Source of the DNA: Oscillospiraceae bacterium
Lineage (GTDB): Bacteria > Bacillota > Clostridia > Oscillospirales > CAG-272
Length of the DNA: 64,000 nt
Direction: 5' to 3'
NCBI GenBank assembly: GCA_015064385.1
Contig: SVSI01000005.1
Span: forward strand, 53,532-117,531
The notes under the pieces are model-generated. The model was given only the letters and a program-made list of their open reading frames with translations. It made no database searches and was not told the origin of the DNA. This document shows positions 10,338-18,391 of this stretch, piece after piece (position 1 is the stretch's first letter; each line of letters opens with the position of its first letter). A program made the position numbers and the translations under genes.

Positions 10338-10555
10338 TAGCAAAGGCGCTCCTTTTCAGCGCCGCGCCGTACAGAGCCGCCGCGTTCTCCCGCGGCAGGC
10401 AAAGCGCGACGCGCGTTGGGAGCGCCTTTGCCAAAAGGGGTGGGTGTTTCCTGAAGGGCGGGGTGTCCCCGCCCTAACAGCCACTCTTTGGTTCGTTTCT
10501 GTTGGTACAGAAATGAACAAACGCAGACAATCGCGTCTATTGTGTGTTCGTGCGA
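10338..10555 (+). repeat. Multi-hairpin dispersed element, copy 4
   Basis: The most complete copy: AAAGGCGCT..AGCGCCGC, GCCGCG/CGCGGC, CAAAGCGC..GCGCCTTTG, GGGCGGGG/CCCCGCCC, GTTCGTTTCTGT/ACAGAAATGAAC at 10491-10518, then a second small hairpin and TGTGTTCG. It occupies the gap 10242-10626 between the ilv promoter and the small Xre gene. I saw nothing else in that gap. Confidence 0.8.
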
Positions 10556-10626
10556 GTTTTGTTTCTCTTCCCTCGGTACGAAAGGGACATCGAAATTATA
10601 AAAAGCCGTTCCAACCGGAACAGCTT

Positions 10627-10827
10627 TTAATCTTTTACAAATTCGGCAATGTCCTCTATACGGCAATCGAGCGCCAAACACAGCTTGTCGAGAGTCTTGG
10701 TTTCTATATTCTCGTTTGCCTTTAAGCGTCGTACCGTTTTGCTGTCGATGCCGCACTTTTCACGCAGAGCATAGGTTGATACGCCTTTGTTTTTCATAGT
10801 TATCCAAAGCTTGTCAAAAACTATCAT
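10627..10827 (-). CDS. Small Xre-family HTH regulator
   Basis: A 66-residue protein that is a single Cro/CI-type helix-turn-helix domain. The recognition region is YALREKCGIDSKTVRRLKAN, and it ends shortly after the fifth helix, as in YozG-like regulators. The ATG at 10827 was chosen because it opens the domain and follows GGGGGAT. Longer upstream frames read through the promoter region. The divergent plus-strand promoter at 10843-10871 carries GGGGATTATAATC and GGGGATATAATCCCC, likely operators for this protein (inference). The gene it should control is only a relic now, so it may be an orphan or autoregulator. Confidence 0.85.
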   Translation of the reverse strand: MIVFDKLWITMKNKGVSTYALREKCGIDSKTVRRLKANENIETKTLDKLCLALDCRIEDIAEFVKD

Positions 10828-10842
10828 AACCCACAATCCCCC

Positions 10843-10898
10843 TTGACATTTATTATTATGGGGATTATAATCATAAATATTAAGGGGATATAATCCCC
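10843..10898 (+). promoter_or_regulatory. Promoter with two GGGGAT operator-like sites
   Basis: Perfect TTGACA (10843-10848) and TATAAT (10866-10871), spacer 17 bp. The half site GGGGATTATAATC (10860-10872) covers the -10. The near-palindrome GGGGATATAATCCCC (10884-10898) sits where the transcript would start. The arrangement is typical of an Xre repressor target. Confidence 0.65.
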
Positions 10899-10918
10899 AT
10901 ATAATAAAAGGAGCCGTT

Positions 10919-11012
10919 ATGCCTGCCCGTACGTTTCGGCGGCGCGGCAAAGTTTACTGAGCTTGCCCAAAAGAAGGGAAAAACTGTTTATAATCTGTTT
11001 TTGCCGGGCTAA
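10919..11012 (+). pseudogene. Relic of a short divergent gene
   Basis: AAAAGGAG followed by ATG starts a 12-codon frame that stops at once. From 10935 the next frame reads FGGAAKFTELAQKKGKTVYN and four more residues before a stop at 11012, which looks like a real protein C-terminus. The simplest reading is a gene reduced by an internal deletion and frameshift, with its promoter and start signals still perfect. I do not recognise the parent family. It could alternatively be a chance frame. Confidence 0.4.
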
Positions 11013-11037
11013 AAATTAAAAAAATTTCAAAAAACTC

Positions 11038-11066
11038 TTGACAAGAGCCAAAAAAGGTTGTATGAT
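11038..11066 (+). promoter_or_regulatory. Promoter of the T-box operon
   Basis: TTGACA at 11038-11043 and TATGAT at 11061-11066, spacer 17 bp. It is placed directly before the T-box leader. Confidence 0.8.
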
Positions 11067-11072
11067 AGAGGG

Positions 11073-11378
11073 TACTTGAATAGTTAAATGCAATGAAGGA
11101 AAACAGCGTGAAAGCACCGCTTTCAGAGAGCCGACGGTAGCTGCGAGTCGGTAGGGTAATACACGCACACTCATTCCGGAGCAGAGCCGCCGAATATTTG
11201 CAGGAAAAGCGCAAAAGGTAAGCGACTACGGATCGTCCCGTTATCATGGCGTGTGGCTTGACAGAGCCGAAAAGAGTGACCGTAAGACGTACTGTTTTTA
11301 CGGTAAGATGGGTGGTACCGCGGTAAACAAGGTATAGAGTTTATCGTCCCTCGGAAGTTTCCGAGGGATTTTTTGTTT
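11073..11378 (+). promoter_or_regulatory. T-box leader (tRNA-sensing), leucine specifier likely
   Basis: Stem I shows the AGAGA bulge and distal loop (GGTAGCTGCGAG near 11133-11144). Pairing of GCGTG with CACGC, and of AATGA with TCATT, leaves an internal loop on the 3' side containing CTC followed by A (11170-11173), a plausible leucine codon. The T-box core GGGTGGTACCGCGG is at 11310-11323; its UGGU bulge fits a tRNA with discriminator A, as in tRNA-Leu. The competing terminator is CCCTCGGAA/TTCCGAGGG with a T-run at about 11348-11376. The T-box call is firm; the amino acid is inference. Confidence 0.92.
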
Positions 11379-11441
11379 TCAGTATTAAAATCAGCTTACA
11401 TATTCAAACAACTGCAAAGCAGTAACGTGAAAGGAAAAATT

Positions 11442-12833
11442 ATGAAAAACGTTAGAATTTCAGACGTAACTCTTTCAAAAGAAGGACTCAGCTTTAAGGA
11501 AAAGCTTGAAATAGCAAGACTTCTTGACAAAACGAACGTTGACGTTGTCAATTTCGGAAAAATAAAGGACGAAAAGGTAGATCTTCTCGCTCTGCGTACT
11601 CTCAGTTCCGCCTTCACCTCAGCAACGTTTGCTTGCACGGTGGGCTTTGACAAGGACGAGATAAAAAACGTCGCAGACGCTCTCTCGGGAGCAAAGAACG
11701 CGCGACTCGTCGTATCTCTTCCCGTTTCAAGCGTACAAATGGAATACATCTGCGGCAAAAAGCCCGCTGATATGATAAATCTTATAAGAGATTCGGTTGC
11801 TTTTGCAAAGGAGTGCTGTGCGGACGTTGAATTCGAGGCGCTCGATGCAAGCCGCGGCGAATACGCCTTCGTTTGCGATGCTATAAGCGCTGCTATCGAG
11901 GCGGGCGCTACTACCGTTACCGTATGCGATACCGCAGGAGAGGTCCTTCCCTGCGAGTTTGGTACACTTATCAAAAATATCAAAAACGATATTCCCGCCA
12001 TATCGGATATTTGCCTCGCGGCAGAATGCTCCGATAATCTTAAATGTGCAAACGCCTCCCTTATCGAAGCCGCAGTTGCGGGCGCGTGCGAGGTAAAGCT
12101 CTCCGCACTCGGCGGAGATATGCCTTGCGTAAAAGCTTTTGCAGATGCGATATACGTAAAAGGTGACGCTCTCGGTCTTTCGGTACGCGCGAACGTAACT
12201 TCTCTCGGTAAGGTGTGTGAGCAGATCGCCGCTGCCGTAAAGGACGACAAATCGGGCAGCGCGTTTGACAATCGCGTAGGCACAGACGCTCACGGTACCT
12301 CTCTCGGAGCGGATACCCACATTTCTACGCTTCGCGGTGCAGTTGAGGAGCTCGGATACGAGCTTTCCGACGACGATATGGTAAGGGTTTACGAGTCTTT
12401 CTCCGCAGTTGCGGCTAAAAAGCTCGTTTCATCACGCGACCTCGACGCTATTATCGCGTCGGTTGCCATCGCAGTTCCGCCCACGTACCGCCTTGCAAAC
12501 TACGTTATAACGAGCGGAAATCTTATCGGATCGACCGCGCACGTAGTACTCGAAAAGGAGAACGCACAAATCACCGGTCTTTCGGCGGGCAACGGCCCCG
12601 TTGACGCGGCGTTCCTTGCAGTAGAGCAGATCACGGGTCACCATTTCGAGCTGGACGATTTCCAGATCCAGGCAGTTACCGAGGGCAGAGAGGCGGTCGG
12701 TGAAGCTATCGTTCGTCTGCGCGCCAACGGTAAGCTCTACTCGGGCAGAGGTATTTCGACTGATATCGTCGGCGCAGGACTCAAAGCGTACGTAAATGCC
12801 CTCAACAAGATCGTTTACGAGGAAAACTGCTAA
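11442..12833 (+). CDS. LeuA-like protein with regulatory domain, catalytic residues absent
   Basis: A 463-residue protein built like 2-isopropylmalate synthase: an HMGL-like TIM barrel (about 1-270), a linker subdomain, and the C-terminal leucine-binding regulatory domain (about 345-463, with GNGPVDAAFLAVEQITGHHF). The barrel lacks the active site. Where LeuA has DTTLRDGEQ this protein has DVTLSKEG (residues 8-15, several residues short). The metal-binding HxH of LeuA is AEC (near 194), and the GIGERAGN loop is replaced by ALGGDMPC. So it is probably not an isopropylmalate synthase but a leucine-binding pseudoenzyme or an enzyme of changed chemistry (inference). The start was chosen by AAAGGAAAAATT before ATG. 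It is the first gene behind the T-box, 41 bp before the fusion gene. Confidence 0.8.
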   Translation: MKNVRISDVTLSKEGLSFKEKLEIARLLDKTNVDVVNFGKIKDEKVDLLALRTLSSAFTSATFACTVGFDKDEIKNVADALSGAKNARLVVSLPVSSVQMEYICGKKPADMINLIRDSVAFAKECCADVEFEALDASRGEYAFVCDAISAAIEAGATTVTVCDTAGEVLPCEFGTLIKNIKNDIPAISDICLAAECSDNLKCANASLIEAAVAGACEVKLSALGGDMPCVKAFADAIYVKGDALGLSVRANVTSLGKVCEQIAAAVKDDKSGSAFDNRVGTDAHGTSLGADTHISTLRGAVEELGYELSDDDMVRVYESFSAVAAKKLVSSRDLDAIIASVAIAVPPTYRLANYVITSGNLIGSTAHVVLEKENAQITGLSAGNGPVDAAFLAVEQITGHHFELDDFQIQAVTEGREAVGEAIVRLRANGKLYSGRGISTDIVGAGLKAYVNALNKIVYEENC

Positions 12834-12874
12834 ACAGATTCAAACTTTAATACTTAATTTCAGAGGTCGGAATT

Positions 12875-15394
12875 ATGCCTATAAAAATTTCATTTTCCAC
12901 AAACGGATGGATAAATTCAAAAGAAAAAATAAGCTCTGATTTCGCCACTCTCTTTGCATCGGCAAAGGAGCTCGGATATGACGGCATCGAGCTTCATAAC
13001 GTTTCGGATCCTGCATTTCGCGCATCAGGCGCTCCCTTTTCGGACGAATATATTTCCTCTACCGCTCGCAAGGTAGCGTCCGCAAAGCTGTCGATCCCGT
13101 GCGTGGATTCGCTCAGCGATATTACCGATTCTTCCCGTAGCTGCGAGACCTTTGATGAGATATGTGACTGCATATCATTTGCGACGAGGGTGCGCGCTCC
13201 CTATGTGCGTATTCGCGCAAACACCGCTTCAAGCTGTGACGACGACGGCGCGGTAAAAGCTCTTATCGAAAAACTCATTCCCGTCGCAGAGCGCGCAAAG
13301 GTAACTCTGCTTATTGAAACATCGGGGATTTACGCCGACACCTCCCGTCTGGCAAAGCTGCTCAACACATACACCAGCGACTCCCTCGGTGCGCTCTGGG
13401 ACGTCACCTACCCCTACCGCAACTTTAACGAAGATACCGAAACCACGGTAAAAAATCTCGGTGCATACATAAAGCACGTCCATCTCAAGGACTCTGTGCT
13501 CGAAAACGGCAAGCCGAAATTCTGTCTGCTCGGCGAGGGAGATATGCCAATAGATGACGTTATGCTTGCGCTCTCCTCGCTCGATTACGACAATTTTATC
13601 TCGTTCGAATGCCCTCCCTCTCACCTTGATTTTATCGACAGTCCTCACATCGTGCTCCCTCATTATATAAACTATATGAGCCGCTACGCGAGAGCGTCGC
13701 AGGTCGAGCAGAAGCTCTATTACAACAGAGACAAAACGGGATGCTTCGCTTGGAAGAAAAACTCTCTCGTCGATCTCACCTTTTCACAGGTGCTTGACAA
13801 GATGGTAGAGCTTTTCCCCGACCGTTACGCATTCAAATACACTACTCTCGATTATACCCGTACCTACTCGCAGTTCAGAGACGACGTTGACACCTTTGCG
13901 AGAACTCTTATCGCTCTCGGCGTCAAAAAGGGTGACAAGGTCGCCGTATGGGCAACGAACGTTCCCCAGTGGTTCATAACCTTCTGGGCAAGCGTCAAGA
14001 TCGGCGCGGTTCTCGTTACCGTAAACACGGCAAACAAGATACACGAGGCGGAATACCTCTTCCGTCAGTCGGATACTCACACCCTCGTTCTCACTCGCGG
14101 CTGGAGAGACGCCGACTACAAGGAAATAATGGAAGAGCTTTGCCCCGAGCTTGAAAACACGACTCCCGGAAGCCCTCTCCACAGCGGACGCCTCCCCTTC
14201 CTGCGTAATATAATTACCGTCGGCTTCAAAATGAAGGGCGCTCTCACCTGGGAAAGCTCTCTCGAGCTCGCAAAGAGCGTACCCGCCGAGGAGGTTGGCA
14301 GACGCGCGGCGGCAGTTGACGTCCACGACGTTGCAAATATGCAATATACCTCGGGAACTACGGGATTTCCGAAGGGCGTTATGCTCACGCATTACAATAT
14401 AGTAAATAACGGAAAGCTCATCGGAGACAGTATGGATCTCTCAACGGCAGACCGTATGATGATACAGGTGCCTATGTTCCACTGCTTCGGAATGGTGCTT
14501 TCTATGACATCGACGATGACGCACGGCGGAACGCTTTGTCCCCTGCCCTATTTCTCTCCAAAATCGTCCCTTGCCTGCATAAACAGCGAGCGTATCACCT
14601 GCTTTAACGGTGTGCCCACGATGTTTATTGCAATGTTCAACCACGAGGATTTTGCAAAGACGAATTTCTCGTATATGCGTACCGGTATTATGGCGGGCTC
14701 TAACTGCCCCGCAGACCTTATGAAGCGCGCGGCGGTTGAAATGAATATGAGAGAGATCGTCAGCGTTTACGGTCAGACCGAAGCGTCCCCGGGATGTACG
14801 ATGGGCCGCGTTACCGACTCGCTTGAAGCGAGAACCGAAACGGTCGGATCAGCGTTCCCTAACGTAGAATGCAAGATAATCGATCCCGAAACGGGAGAGG
14901 ATTGTCCAGACGGCGTAAACGGCGAGTTCGTTGCACGCGGATACAACATAATGAAGGGCTACTACAAGATGCCGAAGGCGACCGCGTCCGCGATCGATGC
15001 GGACGGCTGGCTCCACACGGGCGACCTTGCCTGCCGCGACAGCGACGGAAACTACCGTATAACCGGACGTCTTAAGGATATGATAATCCGTGGAGGAGAA
15101 AACATTTATCCCCGCGAGATCGAGGAATTTATACTCACCCACGAGTCGGTCAAGGACGTTCAGGTAATCGGCGTTCCCGACAAGCGCTACGGCGAGGAGA
15201 TAATGGCTCAGGTCATTCTCAAGGAGGGCGAAGCTCTCGCCGTCGAGGAGCTCAAGGTATATATCACCGAGCATCTTGCTCGTCACAAGGTACCCAGATA
15301 CATTGAATTCGTGAAAGAATTCCCGATGAACGCCGCAGGAAAGATCCTTAAGTACAAGATGCGCGAGGATGCGGTAAAGCGGCTGGGACTTTAA
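12875..15394 (+). CDS. TIM-barrel isomerase-like / acyl-CoA synthetase fusion
   Basis: An 839-residue two-domain protein. Residues 1-270 are an AP-endonuclease-2/xylose-isomerase-like TIM barrel that keeps the four metal ligands, in LLIETSG (about 146), ALWDVTYP (about 174), KHVHLKDS (about 201) and ISFECPP (about 243). Residues 290-839 are an AMP-binding acyl-CoA synthetase with YTSGTTGFPKG (about 490), HTGDLA (about 712), GRLKDMIIRGGENIYPREIE (about 732) and the catalytic lysine in AAGKILKYKMRE (about 822). Both halves look active. It would convert a carboxylic acid to its acyl-CoA and act on a sugar- or hydroxyacid-like compound with the barrel; the substrate is unknown. A GGTCGGAATT stretch precedes ATG. 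It is co-transcribed with the LeuA-like gene. Confidence 0.85.
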   Translation: MPIKISFSTNGWINSKEKISSDFATLFASAKELGYDGIELHNVSDPAFRASGAPFSDEYISSTARKVASAKLSIPCVDSLSDITDSSRSCETFDEICDCISFATRVRAPYVRIRANTASSCDDDGAVKALIEKLIPVAERAKVTLLIETSGIYADTSRLAKLLNTYTSDSLGALWDVTYPYRNFNEDTETTVKNLGAYIKHVHLKDSVLENGKPKFCLLGEGDMPIDDVMLALSSLDYDNFISFECPPSHLDFIDSPHIVLPHYINYMSRYARASQVEQKLYYNRDKTGCFAWKKNSLVDLTFSQVLDKMVELFPDRYAFKYTTLDYTRTYSQFRDDVDTFARTLIALGVKKGDKVAVWATNVPQWFITFWASVKIGAVLVTVNTANKIHEAEYLFRQSDTHTLVLTRGWRDADYKEIMEELCPELENTTPGSPLHSGRLPFLRNIITVGFKMKGALTWESSLELAKSVPAEEVGRRAAAVDVHDVANMQYTSGTTGFPKGVMLTHYNIVNNGKLIGDSMDLSTADRMMIQVPMFHCFGMVLSMTSTMTHGGTLCPLPYFSPKSSLACINSERITCFNGVPTMFIAMFNHEDFAKTNFSYMRTGIMAGSNCPADLMKRAAVEMNMREIVSVYGQTEASPGCTMGRVTDSLEARTETVGSAFPNVECKIIDPETGEDCPDGVNGEFVARGYNIMKGYYKMPKATASAIDADGWLHTGDLACRDSDGNYRITGRLKDMIIRGGENIYPREIEEFILTHESVKDVQVIGVPDKRYGEEIMAQVILKEGEALAVEELKVYITEHLARHKVPRYIEFVKEFPMNAAGKILKYKMREDAVKRLGL

Positions 15395-15395
15395 G

Positions 15396-15584
15396 CCAAA
15401 GGGCTCTGCCCTTTGGGAATCCGCCAAGAAACTTTTTGGAAAAAGTTTCTTGGAACTTCAAAAACTTTAATTAAATTTATGTTTCAGTAAAGTTTTTGGG
15501 AAAGTCTGAAAACCCTTTTTCCAAAAAGGGTTTTCGGCTAACGTTTTAGGAAGGTATGGAAACCCTTTTCACAAAAGGGTTTCC
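15396..15584 (+). repeat. Array of four hairpins, start-proximal palindrome family
   Basis: The hairpins are CCAAAGGGC/GCCCTTTGG at 15396-15416 (probably also the terminator of the fusion gene), an arm pair CCAAGAAACTTTTT at 15424-15453, GAAAACCCTTTTT/AAAAAGGGTTTTC at 15508-15535, and GGAAACCCTTTT/AAAAGGGTTTCC at 15558-15584. The last ends 7 bp before the ATPase start codon. Conserved AAAGTTTTTGGGAAAG blocks lie between units. Confidence 0.75.
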
Positions 15585-15591
15585 AATTAAC

Positions 15592-16251
15592 ATGAAAAGA
15601 ATTACAATATTTGCAGGACATTACGGGAGCGGCAAGACGAATATTGCCGTGAATTACGCGCTTGCTATGGCGCGTGATGGTAAAAAGGTCACCATTGCCG
15701 ACCTTGACATCGTAAATCCGTATTACCGCACGAAGGATTCGTCCGAAATACTCGCCGAAAACGGCATTGAGCTTATCAGCTCACCTTACGCAAATACAAA
15801 CGTTGACGTCCCCGCGCTTCCCGCCGAGGCGTACAAAGTCACCGACGACAAGAGCGCTTATGCAATAATCGACGTCGGCGGAGACGACCGCGGTGCGCTC
15901 GCTATGGGAAGATACGCTCCGAAGATACTCGAAGAAAACGATTTTGAGATGCTTGCAGTCATAAACCGTTACCGTCCGCTCACGAAGGATGCAAAAAGTA
16001 CTCTTGAGGTAATGCGCGAGATAGAGGCGGCGTGTAAAATGCCCTTTACGGGAATCGTCAACAATTCAAATCTGGGCGCGCTTACGACTCGCGAGGATAT
16101 TTTATCCTCTCTTGATTACGCAAACGAGGTCTCCCGCCTCAGCGGACTGCCGATAGTTATGACGAGCGTGCTCTCTTCCCTTTACGACGAGGTAAAAGGC
16201 GACGTTCCAAGCGCCTTTCCGATGGAAATTTACGTAAAGGCGAAAATTTAA
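15592..16251 (+). CDS. ParA/MinD-like P-loop ATPase of the VOR locus
   Basis: A 219-residue single-domain P-loop protein. Walker A is GHYGSGKTN (7-15), the ADLDIVNPYYR motif is near 42-52, and IIDVGGDDRG is the switch II/Walker B region. It is shorter than chromosomal ParA and lacks a DNA-binding part. The ATG at 15592 begins the domain; an in-frame ATG at 15556 would add 12 residues translated from the last palindrome and has a closer AGGAAGG, so the start is not certain. It precedes the four vor genes by 82 bp on the same strand. A role in maturation or cofactor loading of the oxidoreductase is possible (inference); no function is established to my knowledge. Confidence 0.8.
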   Translation: MKRITIFAGHYGSGKTNIAVNYALAMARDGKKVTIADLDIVNPYYRTKDSSEILAENGIELISSPYANTNVDVPALPAEAYKVTDDKSAYAIIDVGGDDRGALAMGRYAPKILEENDFEMLAVINRYRPLTKDAKSTLEVMREIEAACKMPFTGIVNNSNLGALTTREDILSSLDYANEVSRLSGLPIVMTSVLSSLYDEVKGDVPSAFPMEIYVKAKI

Positions 16252-16333
16252 CAATTAGTATATATAATATTGTGAAAATATATTGTAAAATATAAGACAA
16301 TGATTTTCCTATAAAAGAAAGGAACGAGGTAAA

Positions 16334-16540
16334 ATGGCAAAAGTCACTTTTAACGAAGAGCTTTGCAAGGGTTGCGGACTTTGCGTCGGCGCGTGCCCAA
16401 AAAAGATCGTAAAGCTCTCCTCAGACAAGATCAACGCAAAGGGTTATCACCCCGCGACCGTTGAGGAAACAGAAAAATGTATCGGCTGCGCTTTCTGCGC
16501 AACTATGTGTCCCGACTGCGTAATAACGGTCGAAAAATAA
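16334..16540 (+). CDS. vorD: 2-oxoacid:ferredoxin oxidoreductase, ferredoxin-like delta subunit
   Basis: A 68-residue bis-[4Fe-4S] protein. Two cysteine sets are visible, CKGCGLCVGACP (11-22) and CIGCAFCATMCP (47-58). It carries electrons from the thiamine centre to ferredoxin in the branched-chain 2-oxoacid oxidoreductase (VOR/KOR type). The start follows AAGGAACGAGG. It is first in the order delta, alpha, beta, gamma, 17 bp before the alpha gene. The subunit is shared in type by VOR and KOR, so the substrate rests on the other subunits. Confidence 0.93.
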   Translation: MAKVTFNEELCKGCGLCVGACPKKIVKLSSDKINAKGYHPATVEETEKCIGCAFCATMCPDCVITVEK

Positions 16541-16557
16541 GAAAGGATTTGAGTAAA

Positions 16558-17619
16558 ATGGCAGAAAAAGTACTTATGAAGGGTAACGAAGCCCTTGCGG
16601 AAGCTGCTATAATGGCAGGTTGCCGCCACTACTTCGGCTATCCTATAACTCCTCAGACCGAGGTTGCCGCATATATGGCAAAGCGTATGCCCAAGATCGG
16701 GGGAGTTTTCCTCCAGGCAGAGAGCGAAATTGCGGCTATAAATATGGTCATCGGCGCGGCTGCTACCGGAAAGCGCGCTATGACCTCGTCATCCAGCCCC
16801 GGAATCGCACTTAAGAGCGAGGGACTTTCCTATCTCGCGGGCTGCGATCTTCCCGCGCTTATCGTAAACGTACAGAGAGGCGGCCCCGGACTCGGCGGAA
16901 TTCAGCCCTCGCAGTCCGACTATTTCCACGCAACGCGCGGAGCAGGACACGGAGACTTCCATATGATCGTCCTTGCACCCTCGTCCGTTCAGGAAATGGC
17001 ATCCTTCGTATTCAAGGGATTCAACCTTGCCGAAAAATACCGTATGACTACTATGATCCTCGCAGACGGTACTATGGGACAGATGATGGAGCCCGTATCG
17101 CTCGAGATGGGCGAGATCGAAAGCTACGATAAGTCGTGGTGTGCTTGCGGCGGCTCTGACAAGCGCCCGAAGAACATCGTCAACTCCCTCTTCCTCCAGG
17201 CAGAGGAGCTTGAGCAGTTCAACATCAGAAGATACGAAAAGTACGCCGAGGTCGAAAAGAACGAGGTTATGTACGAGGAGTATATGATGGACGATGCAGA
17301 GATCTGTATCGCGGCGTTCGGAATCGCGGCAAGAGTCAGCAAGAACGCGATCGACGAGGCAAGAAAAATGGGTATAAAGGTCGGTATGATCCGTCCCATC
17401 ACCCTCTGGCCCTTCCCGAAGGAAGTGTTCAATAAGGCGGCAGATAAGGTAAAAGCGTTCGTTTCGGTAGAGATGTCCATGGGACAGCTTATTGAGGACG
17501 TTGAGCTTGCAACCAGATGCAAGAAGCCCGTTCTTCTCTGCAACCGCTCGGGCGGTATGATCCCCACGCTTGAGGACGTTATCGCAAAGATCAAGGAAGC
17601 AAATGGAGGTGCAAACTGA
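16558..17619 (+). CDS. vorB: 3-methyl-2-oxobutanoate:ferredoxin oxidoreductase subunit VorB
   Basis: A 353-residue subunit with the pyrimidine-binding half of the thiamine enzyme plus domain II. Motifs include GCRHYFGYPITPQTE (about 20-34), the glutamate in FLQAESEIAAINMVIGAA, and SSSPGIALKSEGLSYLAG. It oxidatively decarboxylates branched-chain 2-oxoacids (from valine, leucine and isoleucine) to acyl-CoA, reducing ferredoxin; it can also work in reverse for amino-acid synthesis in anaerobes. The start ATG at 16558 is preceded by GAAAGGATTT; longer frames overlap the delta gene. The stop overlaps the next start as TGATG. Naming follows the NCBI VorB convention; the alpha/beta letters differ between databases. 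Confidence 0.92.
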   Translation: MAEKVLMKGNEALAEAAIMAGCRHYFGYPITPQTEVAAYMAKRMPKIGGVFLQAESEIAAINMVIGAAATGKRAMTSSSSPGIALKSEGLSYLAGCDLPALIVNVQRGGPGLGGIQPSQSDYFHATRGAGHGDFHMIVLAPSSVQEMASFVFKGFNLAEKYRMTTMILADGTMGQMMEPVSLEMGEIESYDKSWCACGGSDKRPKNIVNSLFLQAEELEQFNIRRYEKYAEVEKNEVMYEEYMMDDAEICIAAFGIAARVSKNAIDEARKMGIKVGMIRPITLWPFPKEVFNKAADKVKAFVSVEMSMGQLIEDVELATRCKKPVLLCNRSGGMIPTLEDVIAKIKEANGGAN

Positions 17620-18362
17620 TGGCAGTAGTATTCAAAAAGCCCGAAGCTCTCACCGATGCAGTTCTTCATTACTGCCCCGGATGTACTCACGGTATCGTTC
17701 ACCGTCTCGTTGCAGAGGCGCTTGACGAGCTCGGCGTAAGAGGCAAAGCGGTTGCTATCGCATCCGTCGGTTGCTCGGTATTCTCGTATAACTATTTCAA
17801 CTGCGATGCAGTTCAGGCAGCGCACGGACGCGCTCCCGCCGTTGCTACCGGCGTAAAAAGAGCTTGCCCCGAAAGCATCGTTTTCACCTATCAGGGAGAC
17901 GGCGACCTCGCCGCTATCGGTACTGCGGAGACCGTTCACTCTGCCGCAAGAGGTGAAAATATCACGGTAATTTTTATAAACAACGCAATTTACGGTATGA
18001 CGGGCGGTCAGATGGCTCCCACTACCCTTCCCGGTCAGGTAACACAGACCTCTCCTTACGGACGCGACACAAATACCGTCGGATTTCCCGTAAAGGTTTG
18101 CGAGATGCTCTCGCAGGTTGACGGCGCTACCTACCTTGAGAGAGTCGCGGTCAACAACGTAAAGAACGTAAAGGCGGCAAAGGCAGCCATTAAAAAGGCG
18201 TTCCAAAACCAGATCGAAGGAAAGGGCTTCTCTCTCGTAGAGGTTCTCTCCACTTGTCCGACAAACTGGGGACTCACACCCGAAAAAGCACTTACTTGGC
18301 TTGAAGAGAATATGCTCCCCTACTATCCGCTCGGCGTATATAAAGATAAGTACGCAGAGTAA
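17619..18362 (+). CDS. vorA: 2-oxoacid:ferredoxin oxidoreductase, thiamine-binding beta subunit
   Basis: A 247-residue subunit with the ThDP/Mg motif GDGDLAAIG..NNAIYGMTGGQ (about 90-128). The early CPGCTHG motif is typical of KorB/VorA proteins. It carries the pyrophosphate end of the cofactor and forms the catalytic heart with VorB. ATG at 17619 shares a base with the vorB stop (coupled translation), with GGAGG upstream. It is followed 29 bp later by the gamma gene. Confidence 0.92.
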   Translation: MAVVFKKPEALTDAVLHYCPGCTHGIVHRLVAEALDELGVRGKAVAIASVGCSVFSYNYFNCDAVQAAHGRAPAVATGVKRACPESIVFTYQGDGDLAAIGTAETVHSAARGENITVIFINNAIYGMTGGQMAPTTLPGQVTQTSPYGRDTNTVGFPVKVCEMLSQVDGATYLERVAVNNVKNVKAAKAAIKKAFQNQIEGKGFSLVEVLSTCPTNWGLTPEKALTWLEENMLPYYPLGVYKDKYAE

Positions 18363-18391
18363 AGCGATTTTCAGAAAGGAAAGGTTTTATT

